Positions 33,440 to 45,981 of a stretch of DNA of 64,000 nt are shown piece by piece. Source of the DNA: Mangifera indica (Eukaryota; Streptophyta; Magnoliopsida; Sapindales; Anacardiaceae); contig NC_058156.1 of the NCBI RefSeq assembly GCF_011075055.1, forward strand, positions 4,712,001 to 4,776,000. The letters run 5' to 3'. Position 1 is the first letter of the stretch, and each line of letters starts with the position of its first letter. Below the pieces are notes generated by a model, which was not told the DNA's origin, did not search any database, and was given only the letters and a program-made list of their open reading frames with translations. The position numbers and the translations under genes are program-made.

Positions 33440-36400
33440 GAGTGCGCATGCAAAAGGAGAGAATAGTGTGCAAAGAGTGGCAAAAAAAGAGGTAAAAGGC
33501 AATTTTTATGCAAGAGGGAGTGAGGTTCGAAAGGCTTATTTAACAAGGCAGCCTTTAATACTATTGGTATTCAAGTATGCGTGTTTATCTTTTGAATCTA
33601 ACTCAATTCTCTCTTCTCTCCCTAGTTCTTTTCAAGCTTTGTTGCAGGAATTTGAAGATTTATTTCCCGAATCCATGCCTGATGGTTTGCCGCCATTGAG
33701 GGGGATAGAACATCAAATTGACTTCATTCCTAGAGCACAAATTCCAAATCGCCCAGCTTATAGGAGCAATCCCGAAGAAACAAAGGAGTTACAACGTCAA
33801 GTGGATGAGTTGTTGTCAAAAGGGTTGATTAAAGAAAGCATGAGCCCATGTGCCGTTCCTGTTCTATTGGTGCAAAAAAAGGATGGATCATGGCGTATGT
33901 GTGTTGATTGTCGCGCCATCAACAAAATCACTATAAAGTATCGCCATTCTATTCCTCGTTTAGATGATATGTTAGATGAATTGCATGGTGCACGTATATT
34001 CTCTAAAATTGATTTAATGGCTGGTTATTATCAAATTAGAATGAAAGAAGGAGATGAATGGAAAACTGCCTTTAAAACAAAATATGGTTTATATGAGTGG
34101 TTAGTGATGCCTTTTGGGTTAATTAATGCTCCTAGTACGTTCATGCGCTTGATGAACCATGTTTTGCGTGAATTTATTGGCAAATTCGTTGTTGTCTATT
34201 TTGATGATATACTTATGTATAGCAAATCACTTAAAGAGCACATTTTGCATGTGAGATCTGTTTTTTGTGTTTTGCATGCGCAAAAGTTGCATGCTAAGCT
34301 TGCTAAATGTATGTTTTGTGTGCCTAAGGTTACATTTTTAGGTTATGTTGTTAGCGAGCATGGTATTGAGGTTGATAATGAAAAGGTTAAGGCTATTGAA
34401 TCTTGGCCTACACCTAAAAACGTTGGGGATGTTCGAAGTTTCCATGGCTTAGCTAGTTTCTATAGGCGTTTTGTGCGTGATTTCTCTAGCATAGCCGCCC
34501 CTTTGACAGAAGTTATTAAAAGGAATGTTGGTTTTAAGTGGGGTGATGAACAAGATAGTGCGTTTAATATGCTTAAATCTAAGTTAATTTCTGCTCCTAT
34601 TCTTGCTTTGCCTAACTTTGATAAAACTTTTGAGATTGAATGTGATGCTTCGGGAGTGGGAATTGGTGTTGTTCCTTTGCAAGAGGGCAAGCCAATTGCA
34701 TACTTTAGTGAAAAATTGAATGGCGCAGCATTGAACTACTCAACATATGACAAGGAAATGTATGCATTAGTGAGGGCATTAGAGACATGGCAACACTACC
34801 TTGTGCCTAAAGAGTTCGTCATCCATACCGACCATGAAAGTTTGAAGTATTTGAAAGGTCAAAACAAACTCAATAAGCGACATGCAAAGTGGAGTGAATT
34901 TCTTGAATCCTTCCCATACGTCATCAAATATAAGCAAGGTAAGGAAAACGTTGTGGCTGATGCATTGTCTAGAAGGTATGCACTTCTTACTACTTTAGAT
35001 GCTAAATTGCTTGGTTTTGAGCATATTAAAGAGTTGTATGCACATGATCATGATTTTAGCAATGTTTATAATGCATGTGAGAAAGCTGCCTTTGAAAAAT
35101 TTTATAAGCATAATGACTACTTGTTTCGTTTGAATAAGCTTTGTGTGCCTAAGTGTTCTTTGCGTTTGATGTTAATTCGTGAGGCACACGAAGGAGGTTT
35201 GATGGGTCACTTTGGCATAGCTAAAACTTTAGATATTTTACAAGAGCATTTTTTTTGCCCTAACATGAAATCTGATGTTTCTAAGTATTGCACTAATTGT
35301 ATCACATGTTTGCAACCTAAGTCTAAAGTGCATCCACATGGTTTGTACACGCCATTGCCTGTCCCACATTCACCTTGGGTAGATGTTTCTATGGATTTTG
35401 TACTTGGACTACCTAGGACTAGACGTGGTCATGACAGCATCTATGTGGTAGTTGATCGGTTTCTAAGATGGCACACTTTATTCCATGTCATAAAACTGAT
35501 GATGCTTCATATGTTGCTGATTTGTTCTTTAAAGAGGTAGTACATTTGCATGGTATGCCAAGAACTATTGTTAGTGATAGGGATGCAAAATTTTTGTCCT
35601 ACTTTTGGAAGACCTTGTGGGCGAAATTAGGAACTAAGTTGTTATTTAGTACTACTTGTCATCCACAAACTGATGGTCAAACTGAAGTTGTGAATAGAAC
35701 TTTAGGGCAATTATTGCGTGCTATCATAAAAAAGAATGTGAAGTCTTGGGATGAAAGTTTACCCCATGTAGAGTTTGCATATAATAGGGTTGTGCATTCA
35801 TCCACGCATTATTCACCTTTTGAAATTGTGTATGGTTTTAATCCTTTAACACCATTAGATTTATCTCCTTTACCTTTGGAAGAGCGTGTTAATTTTGATG
35901 GTGCTAAGAAGGCAGAATTTGTGCGCAATTTCCATGAGAAAGTGAGGCAAAACACAAATAAAAAGAACCAACAAGTGGCGAACCAAAGGAATCAAGGGCG
36001 TAAGAAGTTGGTTTTTGAGCCTGGCGATTGGGTTTGGCTACATTTGCGCAAAGAACGGTTCCCTTTGCAAAGGCGATCTAAACTTCACCCACGAGGAGAT
36101 GGACCTTTTCAAGTTGTTGCAAGGATTAATGACAATGCATATAAATTAGATCTCCCTGGTGAGTATAATGTTAGTGCAACCTTTAATGTTTCTGACCTTC
36201 TTCCTTTTGATTATGCAGGTGGAGATTCGAGGTCGAATCCTTTTGAGGAAGGGGGGAGTGATGCGAATGATCAAGGGATAACTTCACCAAATTCGCACAT
36301 GGGGAAGCATAACGATGGAGGTTCAAATTCTACTTCAACAAACACGAAGAAGTTGGATCCATTGAGCTATGACGGAGGCCCAATTACACGAGCAAGAGCC

Positions 36401-36664
36401 AAGAAGATGAAAGCGGCAATCATTGGGCTTGTTCAAAGCCATTTGGAGCTTATGGGAAAGAGTCCAAGTGAAGTCAAAAGGGAACTCATGGTCAACGACA
36501 TGACAAGCATGGAGTGTAGTTCAAGGCTTGTGCATTTAATTCAATTTGAAGAAAGCAAGGAGCACATGTTGGGCTTAGTCAAATATGCATATGGAAGCCC
36601 AAGTCACATCAATTCAACTAGCCCTTTTGTGATTAGTTATTATCTAGTTGTTATCCTAGTTTAA
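33420..36664 (+). pseudogene. RT-RNase H-integrase of C copy 2, reading into LTR 3
   Basis: Domain order as in copy 1. RT reads SWRMCVDC (the usual Met), and RNase H reads GIGVVPLQ where copy 1 has GIGAVPLQ. The integrase one-base loss (near 35462) is shared. The frame runs into LTR 3, where the 55-bp deletion changes the tail after EFEE-like residues and moves the stop to 36664. Confidence 0.9.
36245..36258 (+). promoter_or_regulatory. Polypurine tract, C copy 2
   Basis: GAGGAAGGGGGGAG immediately before LTR 3, identical to copy 1. Confidence 0.8.
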
Positions 36665-37069
36665 TTAGGAAAGCTTGTTTAGTTATTATCTAATTGTTAT
36701 CCTAGTTTAACTAGGAATCCTAGTTTAATTAGGAGAGTGCTTAGTTGTCATGAGTTGTTATTTTTCTTTTTTTTAAAGGATTTATTTCATTTTTTAGGGT
36801 TAGAAGCAACATATATATATGTATTAAACTCAAGATTATGGGAACTTGATTTTAATCCGAAATTCCGAATTTCTCCAAAGTTCTTGTGAGAGTTTTCTTT
36901 GAATTCATTTCTTGAGAAAGTTTTGAATTCTTTCTTTGATAATTAGAGTTCCTTGCTGTTAGATAACAAGAGGGCTCTAATTCTTTTGGTTTATGCTAGA
37001 TAGATCTTTGGGCAAGATTCCAAGAGATTGTTATAGTTCTTGTTAGATCGATTAGCAAGGGTTGTATCA
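36259..37069 (+). mobile_element. LTR 3 (outer 3' LTR) of array C
   Basis: 811 bp. It differs from LTR 1 and 2 by a roughly 55-bp deletion (between GAAGAA and AGCAAGGAGC), a 2-bp shorter TA run and about six substitutions seen by eye. It ends GTTGTATCA before the CAAGA target copy. Confidence 0.92.
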
Positions 37070-37884
37070 CAAGACATTCAAAACTAGCTTCAAAGTTTGC
37101 TGGCAAAAACTAGAAATTGCAAAATCATACACTGTGAACAGTATCCAAGGCATACAACACACATTCACATCCTCACACTTTCGATTTCAAGGGTAACAAG
37201 AAAATTAACCAAGGCATAAAGGAAAGTTCCACCAACCTTAGGATCTTCCACCACCAATTCTTCCTCTAAGATGAATTGGATAAAGGAACAAACAAAGAAA
37301 AGCTACAAAGTTTTGCTTGAAATTTTCACTATCAAAGAAGTCTAAAGTTTACAAGTGAAAAAGCCACACTTATAAACAAGAGGAAGTGGTGGCAAAATGA
37401 GCATTCATAGGCCATTAATTAGACAAGTAAGCTATGGCCTTCATTCAAGCTTAGCCAATCAAATAAACTAATGCCATATCATATTAATGAAGAAAATGAC
37501 AAAAAAGGAACAACTTTTCCCTAAAAAGTGGAACTATGTCCACCAACTAAAGTTACTTGCTTTCTTTTTAGTTGCAATTAAACTAAATGGGTTTCATGGC
37601 ATCTTGGGCTCCAATGTAAGTGATGGATGGCTGCCTCATCTACTTGGGCTTCAAAGTGGGCTTGTAGTTGGCTTCTTGGACTCATTTAAGCTTCCATTAC
37701 ATTAAGGCCTTGGATGCAAGTAATGAGAGTGTACCCAAAAGTAAAGTTGGGCCAAATTGGAGATGGCAAAGGTTTTTTGGGCTTGTATGGAGCTTTTCCC
37801 TCATTCCCTTCATTAGCTTGGGCTGAATGGTGCATGGCTAAGAACTTGGGGACCGAAAATGTTGAAGTGGCCAAAGATACATCA
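37070..37884 (-). mobile_element. 3' LTR of B, proximal part
   Basis: Resumes the B LTR after array C and ends AGATACATCA at 37884. On the minus strand the B Pol frame crosses the polypurine-like GGGGAGGA into it and remains open to 37686 (SPIWPNFTFGYTLITCIQG), apart from one upstream TAA. Confidence 0.9.
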
Positions 37885-39000
37885 TCCTCCCCGGGTTAGG
37901 AAGGACTTGCCTTCAAGTCCTCAAGGTGACTATCCTCCATGTATGATGAAAGATCTTCAACATTGAAGGTGGTCGAGACTCCTCCCATTTCATCTGGAAG
38001 ATTCACCTTGTATGCATTGTCACTCACCCTCTCAAGCACTTCAAATGGTCCATCAGCCCTTAGAGCTAGCTTACTCCTCCTCTTGCTTGGAAATCTCTCT
38101 TTTCTCAAATGCACCCAAACCAAGTCACCAGGTTTGAAAATGGATGGTTTTCTATGCTTGTTGACCTTCTTCTTGTGAGCTTCATTGGTCTTCATGATCT
38201 GAAATTTGATGGATTCATGGAGTTTCTTCATGGTAGCAGCTTTCTCCTTGGCTTCCTTATGAACTTCACATCAAGAGGCAAAGAAGTTAGATCCAAAGGA
38301 GTTAAAGGATTGAGACCATACATTACCTTAAATAGAAAGTGTCCGGTTGTAGTGCTTGGACTCCTATTGTATGCAAATTCAGCTTGGGCAAGCTTCAAAT
38401 CCTAATCTCTCAAGTGTTTGCTGACCATGGTTCTCAAAATGGCAACCAAGGTTCTATTGGTTGCTTCAGTTTGGCCATCCGTTTGCGAGTGATGGGAGGT
38501 GCTAAACATGAGTTTAATGCCCAATTTACTTAACAAAGTCCTCCAAAAATGGCTTAAGAATTTGGTATCCCTATCCGAAACTATGGTTCTAGGGATTCCA
38601 TGAAGTCTCACCACTTTTTTGAAGAATAAGTCAGCCACTTTGCTTGCATCTTCAGTCTTGGTGCATGGTAGGAAGTGAGCCATTTTGGAAAACCTATCAA
38701 CCGCCACCATTATTGCATTCTTCCCTCTTTGAGTTCTAGGAATAGTTACCACAAAATCCATGCTATGATATTCCCAAAGCTGCTCCAGAACCGACAAAGG
38801 CATGTAAAGGCCAGCTTTGAAATGAGATTTGGACTTTGACAAGTGTCACACCTTGCTACAATGGCTTGGACGTCACCAACCATCTTTGGCCAATTGAAAT
38901 GTTCTTTAAGCATATCCAAGGTTTTATTTATGCCAAAATGACTTGCCAACCCACGACCATATGTCTCCCTAATGAGAAGCTCTCTAAAAGAACCCTTAGG
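37885..39000 (-). pseudogene. Integrase of element B, C-terminal two thirds
   Basis: Minus-strand pieces: MASHFGINKTLDMLKEHFNWP (zinc region), [44 protein letters not shown] (decayed catalytic region, His-Ser for His-Pro) and GPFEVLERVSDNAYKVNLP with DLSSYMEDSHLEDL. Frames shift twice and a TAA sits just before the polypurine region. A LINE tail at 39001 separates it from the N-terminal part. Confidence 0.88.
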
Positions 39001-39454
39001 TCTACTACATTTGGAAGGTTAGGAACGACATTTGCTTTGGACGAGGTGGACTATCCAAGGAGAGAGTAACCATGCTTATAAAAGAATGTGTTAGAGTACG
39101 GGTGACTTACTTGAATAAAGTAAACAAGTCTAGTGAAAATGAGTCCATCGCTAACAATTGGTGTATCCCTCATTCAATCTTTGTGTAGGCATTTGTGGTG
39201 TGTTCGGTCCCCTTGAGTTTGTATTCCTATTAGTTGGTTGATAAATAGTTGCTCCTTTTAAAGGACGTGGTGTTGTTTTGATTCTCTATGTGCCATTATT
39301 TGGGTATTTCTATTGGTTACTTGGTGTTTTTGGCATAACCTAGGGGCTTGTCCTAGGTATGCTTGTCTTAGGCTTAATCTAGGGGCTTTGTCCTAGATAA
39401 GCCTTTTGTACATTCTTTCTCTTTGGTATAAAATTATTAATTACCAAAAAAAAA
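39001..39454 (+). mobile_element. 5'-truncated LINE 3' end inserted in B integrase
   Basis: Starts within the last ORF2 codons (YYIWKVRNDICFGRG-type), passes the stop at about 39187, and continues through a 3' UTR with stem-loops at 39339-39357 and 39371-39403, CTTTGGTATAAAATTATTAATTACC and a poly(A) ending at 39454. B coding sequence lies on both sides. No TSD is evident and about 10 bp of B seem missing. Confidence 0.88.
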
Positions 39455-41110
39455 TAATTGATTCCTTTGAAGAGGAAACCATCTTAGACAGTGTAGTCTT
39501 CATAGGCACCCATTGAACACTTCTTCAAGATCTCTCCAAGCTCTTCATCTGCATGATAATAATCTTTCATGAGCTGAAACCCAAAGGCCCATGCATCAAG
39601 TATGGATAATAGATAATGTCTCTTTGAGAGTGCATCAGCAACTACATTAGAAGCTCCTTGCTTATAGGAAGAAACAAAAGAGAAAGATTGAAGGAATTCT
39701 ACCCATTTAGCATGCCTTGCATTTATCTTTTGTTGGCTGCTAAGAAACTTTAAAGCTTGATGATCTAAATGGAGAACAAATTGCTTAGGCCTTAAGTAAT
39801 GACTCCAATGATCTAAGGCCCTAACAATAGCATAAAATTCTTTATCATAGGTAGAATATCTCCTCTTTGTATCATTAAGCTTCTCACTAAAATAAGTTAT
39901 AAGTCTTTTAGCTTGAGTTAGGACTGCCCCAATGCCAACTCCACTAGTATCACACTCCACTTCAAATACTTTATCAAAGTCAAGTAAGGCTAAGATGGGG
40001 GCTTCACATAACCTCTTTTTAATCTCCTCAAATGCTTTGGAGGCTATCGTGGACCATTCAAACCCATTCTTCTTCATACATTCAGTGATGGGAGCCATGA
40101 GAGTGCTAAAATTGGGCACAAAATACCTATAGAAAGAAGCAAGGCCATGGAAGCTTCTTACTTCAGTAAGAGTCTTCAGTTGGGGCCAAGTTTTAATGGT
40201 TTCTACCTTGGATTGATCTACTTGGATGCCATATTTGGAAACTACATATCCAAGAAACACAACTTGGTCTACAAGAATTCACAACTCTCTTCCTTTGCAT
40301 ACAACTTCTTCTTTCTTAGCATATCAAAGACACTTCTCAAATGCAAGACATGATCATCACAAGTTTTGCTATACACTAATATGTCATCAAAATACATAAC
40401 AACAAAAGAGCCAATGAAAGGTTTGAGTACCTCATTCATAAGCCTCATAAAGGTGCTTAGAGCATTTGAAAGGCCAAAGGGCATAACCAACCATTCATAT
40501 AAGCCTCCTTTAGTCTTGAAAGTTGTCTTCCATTCATCTCCTTCTTTAATCCTTATCTAATGGTAGCCACTCCTTAGATCAATTTTGGAGAAGACACAAG
40601 CACCATGTAACTATCAAGCATGTCATCAAGTCTAGGGGTGGGATACCTATACTTGATGGTTATGTTGTTAATGGCTCTACTATCTAGACACATCCTATAT
40701 GAGCCATCTTTCTTAGGAACAAGTAGGGCTAGAACGGAACATGGACTCATGTTAGGCCTTACAAAGCCTTTTTCAATCAATTCTTCCACTTGCCTTTGCA
40801 ACTCTTTAGTCTCCATAGGATTGTATCTATAGGCTGGCTTATTGGGCAATGGTGCACCTGGAACCAAGTCAATTTGATGTTCAATGCCTCTTATAGGAAG
40901 GAGGCTGGATGGAAGCTCTAGTGGGAACACATCTTCGAATTCGGCCAAGAGAGGTTGAACTAAGGGATGAGCTTCTTTCTTCTCATGTTTGATCTCCCTT
41001 TCAAGTATAAGTAATGCAAAGACAAGTTGCAAACTCAAGAGAGCCTTTTCTACTTGCTGCCCATTCATATACATACTCTCCCTTCTAGCTTCTTTCCCTT
41101 TGATAGCCTT
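39455..41110 (-). pseudogene. RT-RNase H-integrase N-terminus of element B
   Basis: On the minus strand: RT from [19 protein letters not shown] (about 40895) through MCLDSRAINNI and [13 protein letters not shown] (about 40400), then RNase H ([41 protein letters not shown]) to 39484. Breaks: frameshifts near 40610 (DSYMVLV) and 40265, and a TAG after [12 protein letters not shown] residues near 40555. Otherwise close to element A along its length. Confidence 0.88.
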
Positions 41111-42520
41111 ATTAGCTTATTGGGGAATAAGAAATAGCAAAGTAATGGTCTTCCCTTTGAATTTGAAGGAATAAGTGTTCTTTTTACCATTATGAGTCAC
41201 TTCTCTATCAAATTGTCAAGGTCTCCCCAACAACAAATGACATGTATCCATGAGAACTACATCACACACAATCTCATCTTGGTAATGTTTGCCAATGGAG
41301 AAGGAAACAAGTACTTGTTTGGCTACTTGAAGGTTGGTCTCATTGTTAAACCATTGGAGCTTATATGGTTGAGGATGAGGTATGGTAGACAATCCAAGTT
41401 TCTCCACTAATGTAGATGAAGCCATATTTGCACAACTTCCACTATCTATAATTAAAGAACATACCTTGCCTCCAATGGTGCATCTTGATTGGAAAATTTG
41501 GAGCCTTTGTTCCTCATGTGGAAAGGACTTGGAATGCAATGCTCTTCTAATCACTAACATCTCTCCTTCATCAGCCCTTTGCATGACCCCTCTTCTTCTT
41601 CTTCGGCAGCTCCATCTTCATAGCCATAATCTTTATTTTCTTCATTTTCTTGAAGAGATTCTTCAATATCTTGAATCTCCATCAATGACAAATCTCTCCT
41701 ATTTAGGCATTCGGCTTCGAAGTGTTCATAGCCTTAGCATTTGAAGCACTTTTTATTGGAGAGATAAAGTTTTCCCATCTTTGGTTTGTTCTTACTAGGT
41801 TTTACCACCTTGTCTTTCCCTTTCTCCTTGGAAGTGATTTCGACAACCTTATAGTTGGATGGGGAACCTTTTTGAAAGGAGGACTTTTGGAGAATGAAGT
41901 CCCCTTGGTAAATGGCTTGGCAACCGTAGACTTCATGGCCTTCTTTTGCTTCTCCACCTTAATAGCCAACTTACAAACATCTTCAAAAGCGTAATATGGT
42001 TGCAACTCCACCATATGAGCAATTTCTTGGTTTAAGCCACCAATGAATCTTGCAATGGTTTGCTCTTTCACTTCCAAAAGCTCACTCCCTATTAATAGCT
42101 TCTCAAACTCCCTTATGTAATGCTCTACTCCATCATTTCCTTGCTTAAAGGTGTGTAGCTTGTGGTAAAGATCTTGTTTATGGTTGTTCGAGAGGAATCT
42201 TCTCTTCATAAGCTTCTTTAGTTTCTTCCAAGATCTCACTCTTTCTTTACCGTCCTTTTCCCTTTGCTTCTTGAGATTTTCCTACCATAAGGATGCATAA
42301 TCCTTGAATTTCAAGATGACAAGCTTACATTTCTTCTCATCCGAATAGCCCTTATATTCAAAAACTCTTTCAATAGCATGTAACCAACCAACAAAATTGT
42401 TCGGACTCATTCTCCCTTTAAATTCTAGAATTTCAATCTTTAAACCCCTATCATCATCCTTTTCTCTCCTAGGTTGCCTTTTTGGTTCTTCCTCACTTGA
42501 GTCATCATGAATTATCAATT
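41111..42520 (-). pseudogene. gag-protease of element B
   Basis: On the minus strand: MIIHDDSSEEEPKRQPRRE (42518), gag core to SLW followed by TAG at 42282, then LKKLMKRRFL, HYIREFEKLLIGSE, a degraded zinc knuckle (CFKC-YEHFEAEC type, 41740), LIIDSGSCANMAS (protease) and LLLGRP followed by TGA. Several frameshifts near 41800 and 41590. The stop after SLW replaces the second Trp of the LWWENL motif. Confidence 0.87.
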
Positions 42521-42736
42521 CCTCCCTATGATGTCTAGGAGGAGGAGGGGAAGGTCTAATATGTCTTCTTGGGTGATGTAGTTGGGTTGGGTAAGGTGGA
42601 GGATGGGGTATTTGGCTTTGTGTTGAAGTTTAGGGTTGTCATAAGGGTGCCCGACTTTAAGTGAGGGTCAAGTCTATCATCATTTGCATCATTTGATTCA
42701 TTTGGTCCTTAATGGCCTTAAGTTCTCCTTTGACCT
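42521..42736 (-). other. Leader of B, gag-proximal part
   Basis: Non-coding minus-strand leader continuing upstream of gag; broken by element A at the GACCT target site (42732-42736). It resumes at 49408. Confidence 0.75.
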
Positions 42737-43711
42737 TGGTGCATATCCATCAAGGCAATGCAACAATTCACAAACTCAAATCTGGAAATTAATGTTCATA
42801 TGGCACATCAGCACTTTGTCTTCCAATTTAACCAATCAAATGACCTCCAAAACATACAAACTATAGATCATTGGAAAGGGTATTCAAAGAGCTTTCTAAT
42901 GGTATATTATAGCAATCACAACTCAACCAACAAGACATTCAAAACTTGTTTCAAAGTTTGATGACAAAATGTGAAAATGGCAAAATCACACACTGTGAAC
43001 AGTATCCGGGCATACAACACACATTCACACTTTGGATTTTAAGGGTAACAAGAAAGTTAACCAAGGCATAAAGGAAATTTCCACCAACCTTGGGGTCTTC
43101 CACCACCAATTCTTCCTCCAAGATGAATTGGATAAAGGAAAAAGCAACTAAAGAAAAGCTACAAAGCTTTACTTGAATTTTTCATTAGCAAAGAAGTCTA
43201 GCCTTTTTACAAGTGAAAATCTACTTCATATACAAATGCATATGGCGGCAAAAATTGGGTAATTAATTTGACATAGAAGCTTTGCCCTTCATTTAAACTA
43301 AGGTCATACTACATTAATGGATAAACTAACAAAAGGGAACAACTTGTCCTTAAAAGGTGGAACTATGTCCACCAACAAAAGTTACTTTCTTCCCATTTAG
43401 TTGTAATCCAACTAAATGGGCTTCATGGCATCTTGGGCTCCATTTAAGTGATGGAGGGCTGCCTCATCTACTTGGGCTTCAAGTGGGCTTGTAGTTGGCT
43501 TCTTGGACTCATTTAAGTTGCTATTTCATTAAGGCCTTGGATGCAAGTAATGAGATTGCACCCAAAAGTAAAGTTGGGCCAATGTGGAAAATGCAATGAA
43601 TCTTTGGGCTTGCATGGAGCTAATTCTTCATTCTCAATGGTGGCTTGAGCCAAATGGAGACTTGATAAAGACTTGGAAGCTAGGGTTAGAGAGGTAGCCG
43701 AAAATACATCA
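42737..43711 (-). mobile_element. 3' LTR of A
   Basis: 975 bp, TGGTGCATATCC to AAATACATCA on the plus text. Its minus-strand start TGATGTATTTTC supplies the TGA that ends the A Pol frame. Confidence 0.93.
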
Positions 43712-45981
43712 TCCCCCCCGGGGTTGGGAAGGACTTGCCCTCAAGTCCTCAAGGTGGCTATCCTCCATGTATGGTGAAAGATCTCCAATGTTGAAGGTGG
43801 CCGAGACTCCTCCCATTTCATCCGGGAGATTCACCTTGTATGCATTGTCATTTACCCTCTCAAGCACTTCAAATGGTCCATCAGCCCTTGGAGCTAGCTT
43901 ACTCCTCCTTTTGCTTGGAAATCTCTCTTTTCTCAAATGCACCCAAACCAAGTCACCTGGTTTGAAAATGGATGGCTTCCTATGCTTGTTGATCTTCCTC
44001 TTATGAGCTTCATTGGCCTTCATGATTTGAGATTTGATGGTTTCATGGAGCTTCTTCATGGCAGCAGCTTTCTCCTTGGCATCCTTGTGAACTTGCACAT
44101 CAAGAGGTAAGGAAGTTAGATCCAAAGGAGTTAAGGGATTAAGGCCATAGACTACCTCAAATGGAGAGTGTCCGGTTGTTGCGCTTGGACTCCTATTGTA
44201 GGAAAATTCAGCTTGAGCAATCTTCAAGTCCCAATCCCTTAAGTGCTTGTTAACCAAAGTCCTCAAGATTGTTCCCAAAGTCCTATTAGTTACTTCGGTT
44301 TGACCATCGGTTTGAGGGTGATGAGAGGTGCTAAACATGAGCTTGGTTCCCATTTTGCTCCATAATGTCCTCCAAAAGTGGCTCAAGAACTTGGTGTCTC
44401 GATCCGAAACTATGGTTCTTGGAATTCCATGTAACTTCACCACGTCCTTGAAGAACAATTCAGCCACCTTGCTAGCATCTTCAGTCTTGGAACAAGGGAT
44501 GAAGTGGGCCATTTTAGAGAATCTATCTACTACCACCATTATAGCATCCTTTCCCCTTTGAGTTCTTGGAAAAGCCACAATAAAATCCATGCTAAGATCC
44601 TCCCATGGCTGCTCCGGAATAGGTAAAGGCATGTAAGGACCAGGTTTGAAATGAGACTTGGACCTTTGACATGTGCCACACCTTGCAATAATGGCTTGGA
44701 CGTCACTCACCATCTTAGGCCAATAGAAATGCTCTTTAAGTATGTCTAAGGTCTTATTTATGCCAAAATGACCTGCTAATCCACCACCATGTGTCTCCCT
44801 AATGAGAAGTTCCCTAAAAGAGCTCTTAGGGATGCATAATTTAGCTCCTTTGAAAAGAAAACCATCATGGACAGAATAGTCTTCATATGCCCCTCTAGAA
44901 CACTTCTTCATGATCTCCCAAAGCTTATCATCTTCATTGTAATATTGTCTCATAAGCTGGAAACCTAGAACTCTTGCATCAAGAATGGATAACAAGTAAT
45001 GCCTTCTTGAAAGAGCATCGGCAACTACATTGGAAGAGCCTTGTTTATATGCTGAAACAAAGGAGAAAGACTGGAGGAATTCCACCCATTTAGCATGCCT
45101 TGAACTTATCTTATGTTGGCTACTAAGAAACTTCAAGGCTTGGTGATCGGAATGAAGCACAAATTGTTTAGGCCTTAGGTAATGACTCTAATGATCAAGG
45201 GCTCTAACAATTGCATAGAATTCTTTGTCATAGGTGGAGTATCTTCTCTTGGACTCATTGAGCTTCTCACTAAAGTAAGCAATTGGCCTTTTGGCTTGAG
45301 TTAGGACTGCCCCAATGCCAACTCCACTTGCATCACATTCCACTTCAAATACCTTATCAAAATCAGGTAGAGCAAGTATGGGGGCTTCACATAACTTCTT
45401 TTTAACCTCTTCAAATGCTTTGGAGGCTGCCGTAGACCATTCAAACCCATTTTTCTTCATACATTCAGTGATGGGAGCCATGAGAGTGCTAAAATTAGGC
45501 ACAAAACATCTATAAAAAGAAGCAAGTCTGTGGAAGCTCCTAACTTCAGTGAGAGTCTTTGGTTGGGGCCAAGTTTTAATGGCATCTACCTTGGATTGAT
45601 CTACTTGAATACCATCCTTAGAAACTACATATCCAAGGAACACAACTTGGTCTACAAAGAATTCACACTTCTTTTCCTTTGCATATAACTTATTTTTCCT
45701 CAACACATCAAAACACTTCTCAAATGCAAGACATGATCATCAAGAGTTTTCCTATATACTAATATGTCATCAAAATAAACAACAACAAATGCACCAATGT
45801 AAGGTTTGAGTACCTCATTCATAAGCCTCATGAAAGTGCTTGGAGCATTTGAAAGGCCAAAGGGCATAACCAACCATTCATATAAGCCTCCTTTAGTCTT
45901 GAAGGTTGTCTTCCATTCATCTCCTTCTTTCATCCTTATTTGATGGTAGCCACTCCTTAGATCAATTTGGAGAAGACACAA
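43709..45981 (-). pseudogene. RT (catalytic half)-RNase H-integrase of A
   Basis: From 45981 down: [28 protein letters not shown], frameshift near 45715, [18 protein letters not shown], RNase H with [14 protein letters not shown], a TAG at 45188 (DHW to stop), then 483 uninterrupted codons from 45160: [26 protein letters not shown], integrase HGGGLAGHFG with [55 protein letters not shown] and GPFEVLERVNDNAYKVNLP. The frame ends PSQPRGG, its stop being the first three bases of the LTR. There is no canonical chromodomain. Confidence 0.93.
43712..43725 (-). promoter_or_regulatory. Polypurine tract region of A
   Basis: Minus strand CCCCGGGGGGGA directly before TGATGTATT. Element B has CCCGGGGAGGA at this place; A is one base longer, which takes its Pol frame out of register with the LTR-encoded tail. 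Confidence 0.75.

Larger units (their letters stand above)
24211..37069 (+). mobile_element. Tandem gypsy array C: LTR-internal-LTR-internal-LTR
   Basis: Three LTRs (24211-25078, 30237-31104, 36259-37069) alternate with two internal regions (25079-30236, 31105-36258) in head-to-tail order. One pair of target-site copies flanks the whole array: CAAGG at 24206-24210 and CAAGA at 37070-37074. The internals differ at only a handful of bases seen by eye and share the same stops and frameshifts. This is a single insertion into the B LTR that later duplicated at the DNA level, most simply by unequal LTR-LTR recombination. Confidence 0.93.

Noticed and set aside
37487..38405. Plus-strand frames opposite the B LTR and integrase
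   Set aside because: They are shadows of the minus-strand integrase and LTR and show no independent motif.
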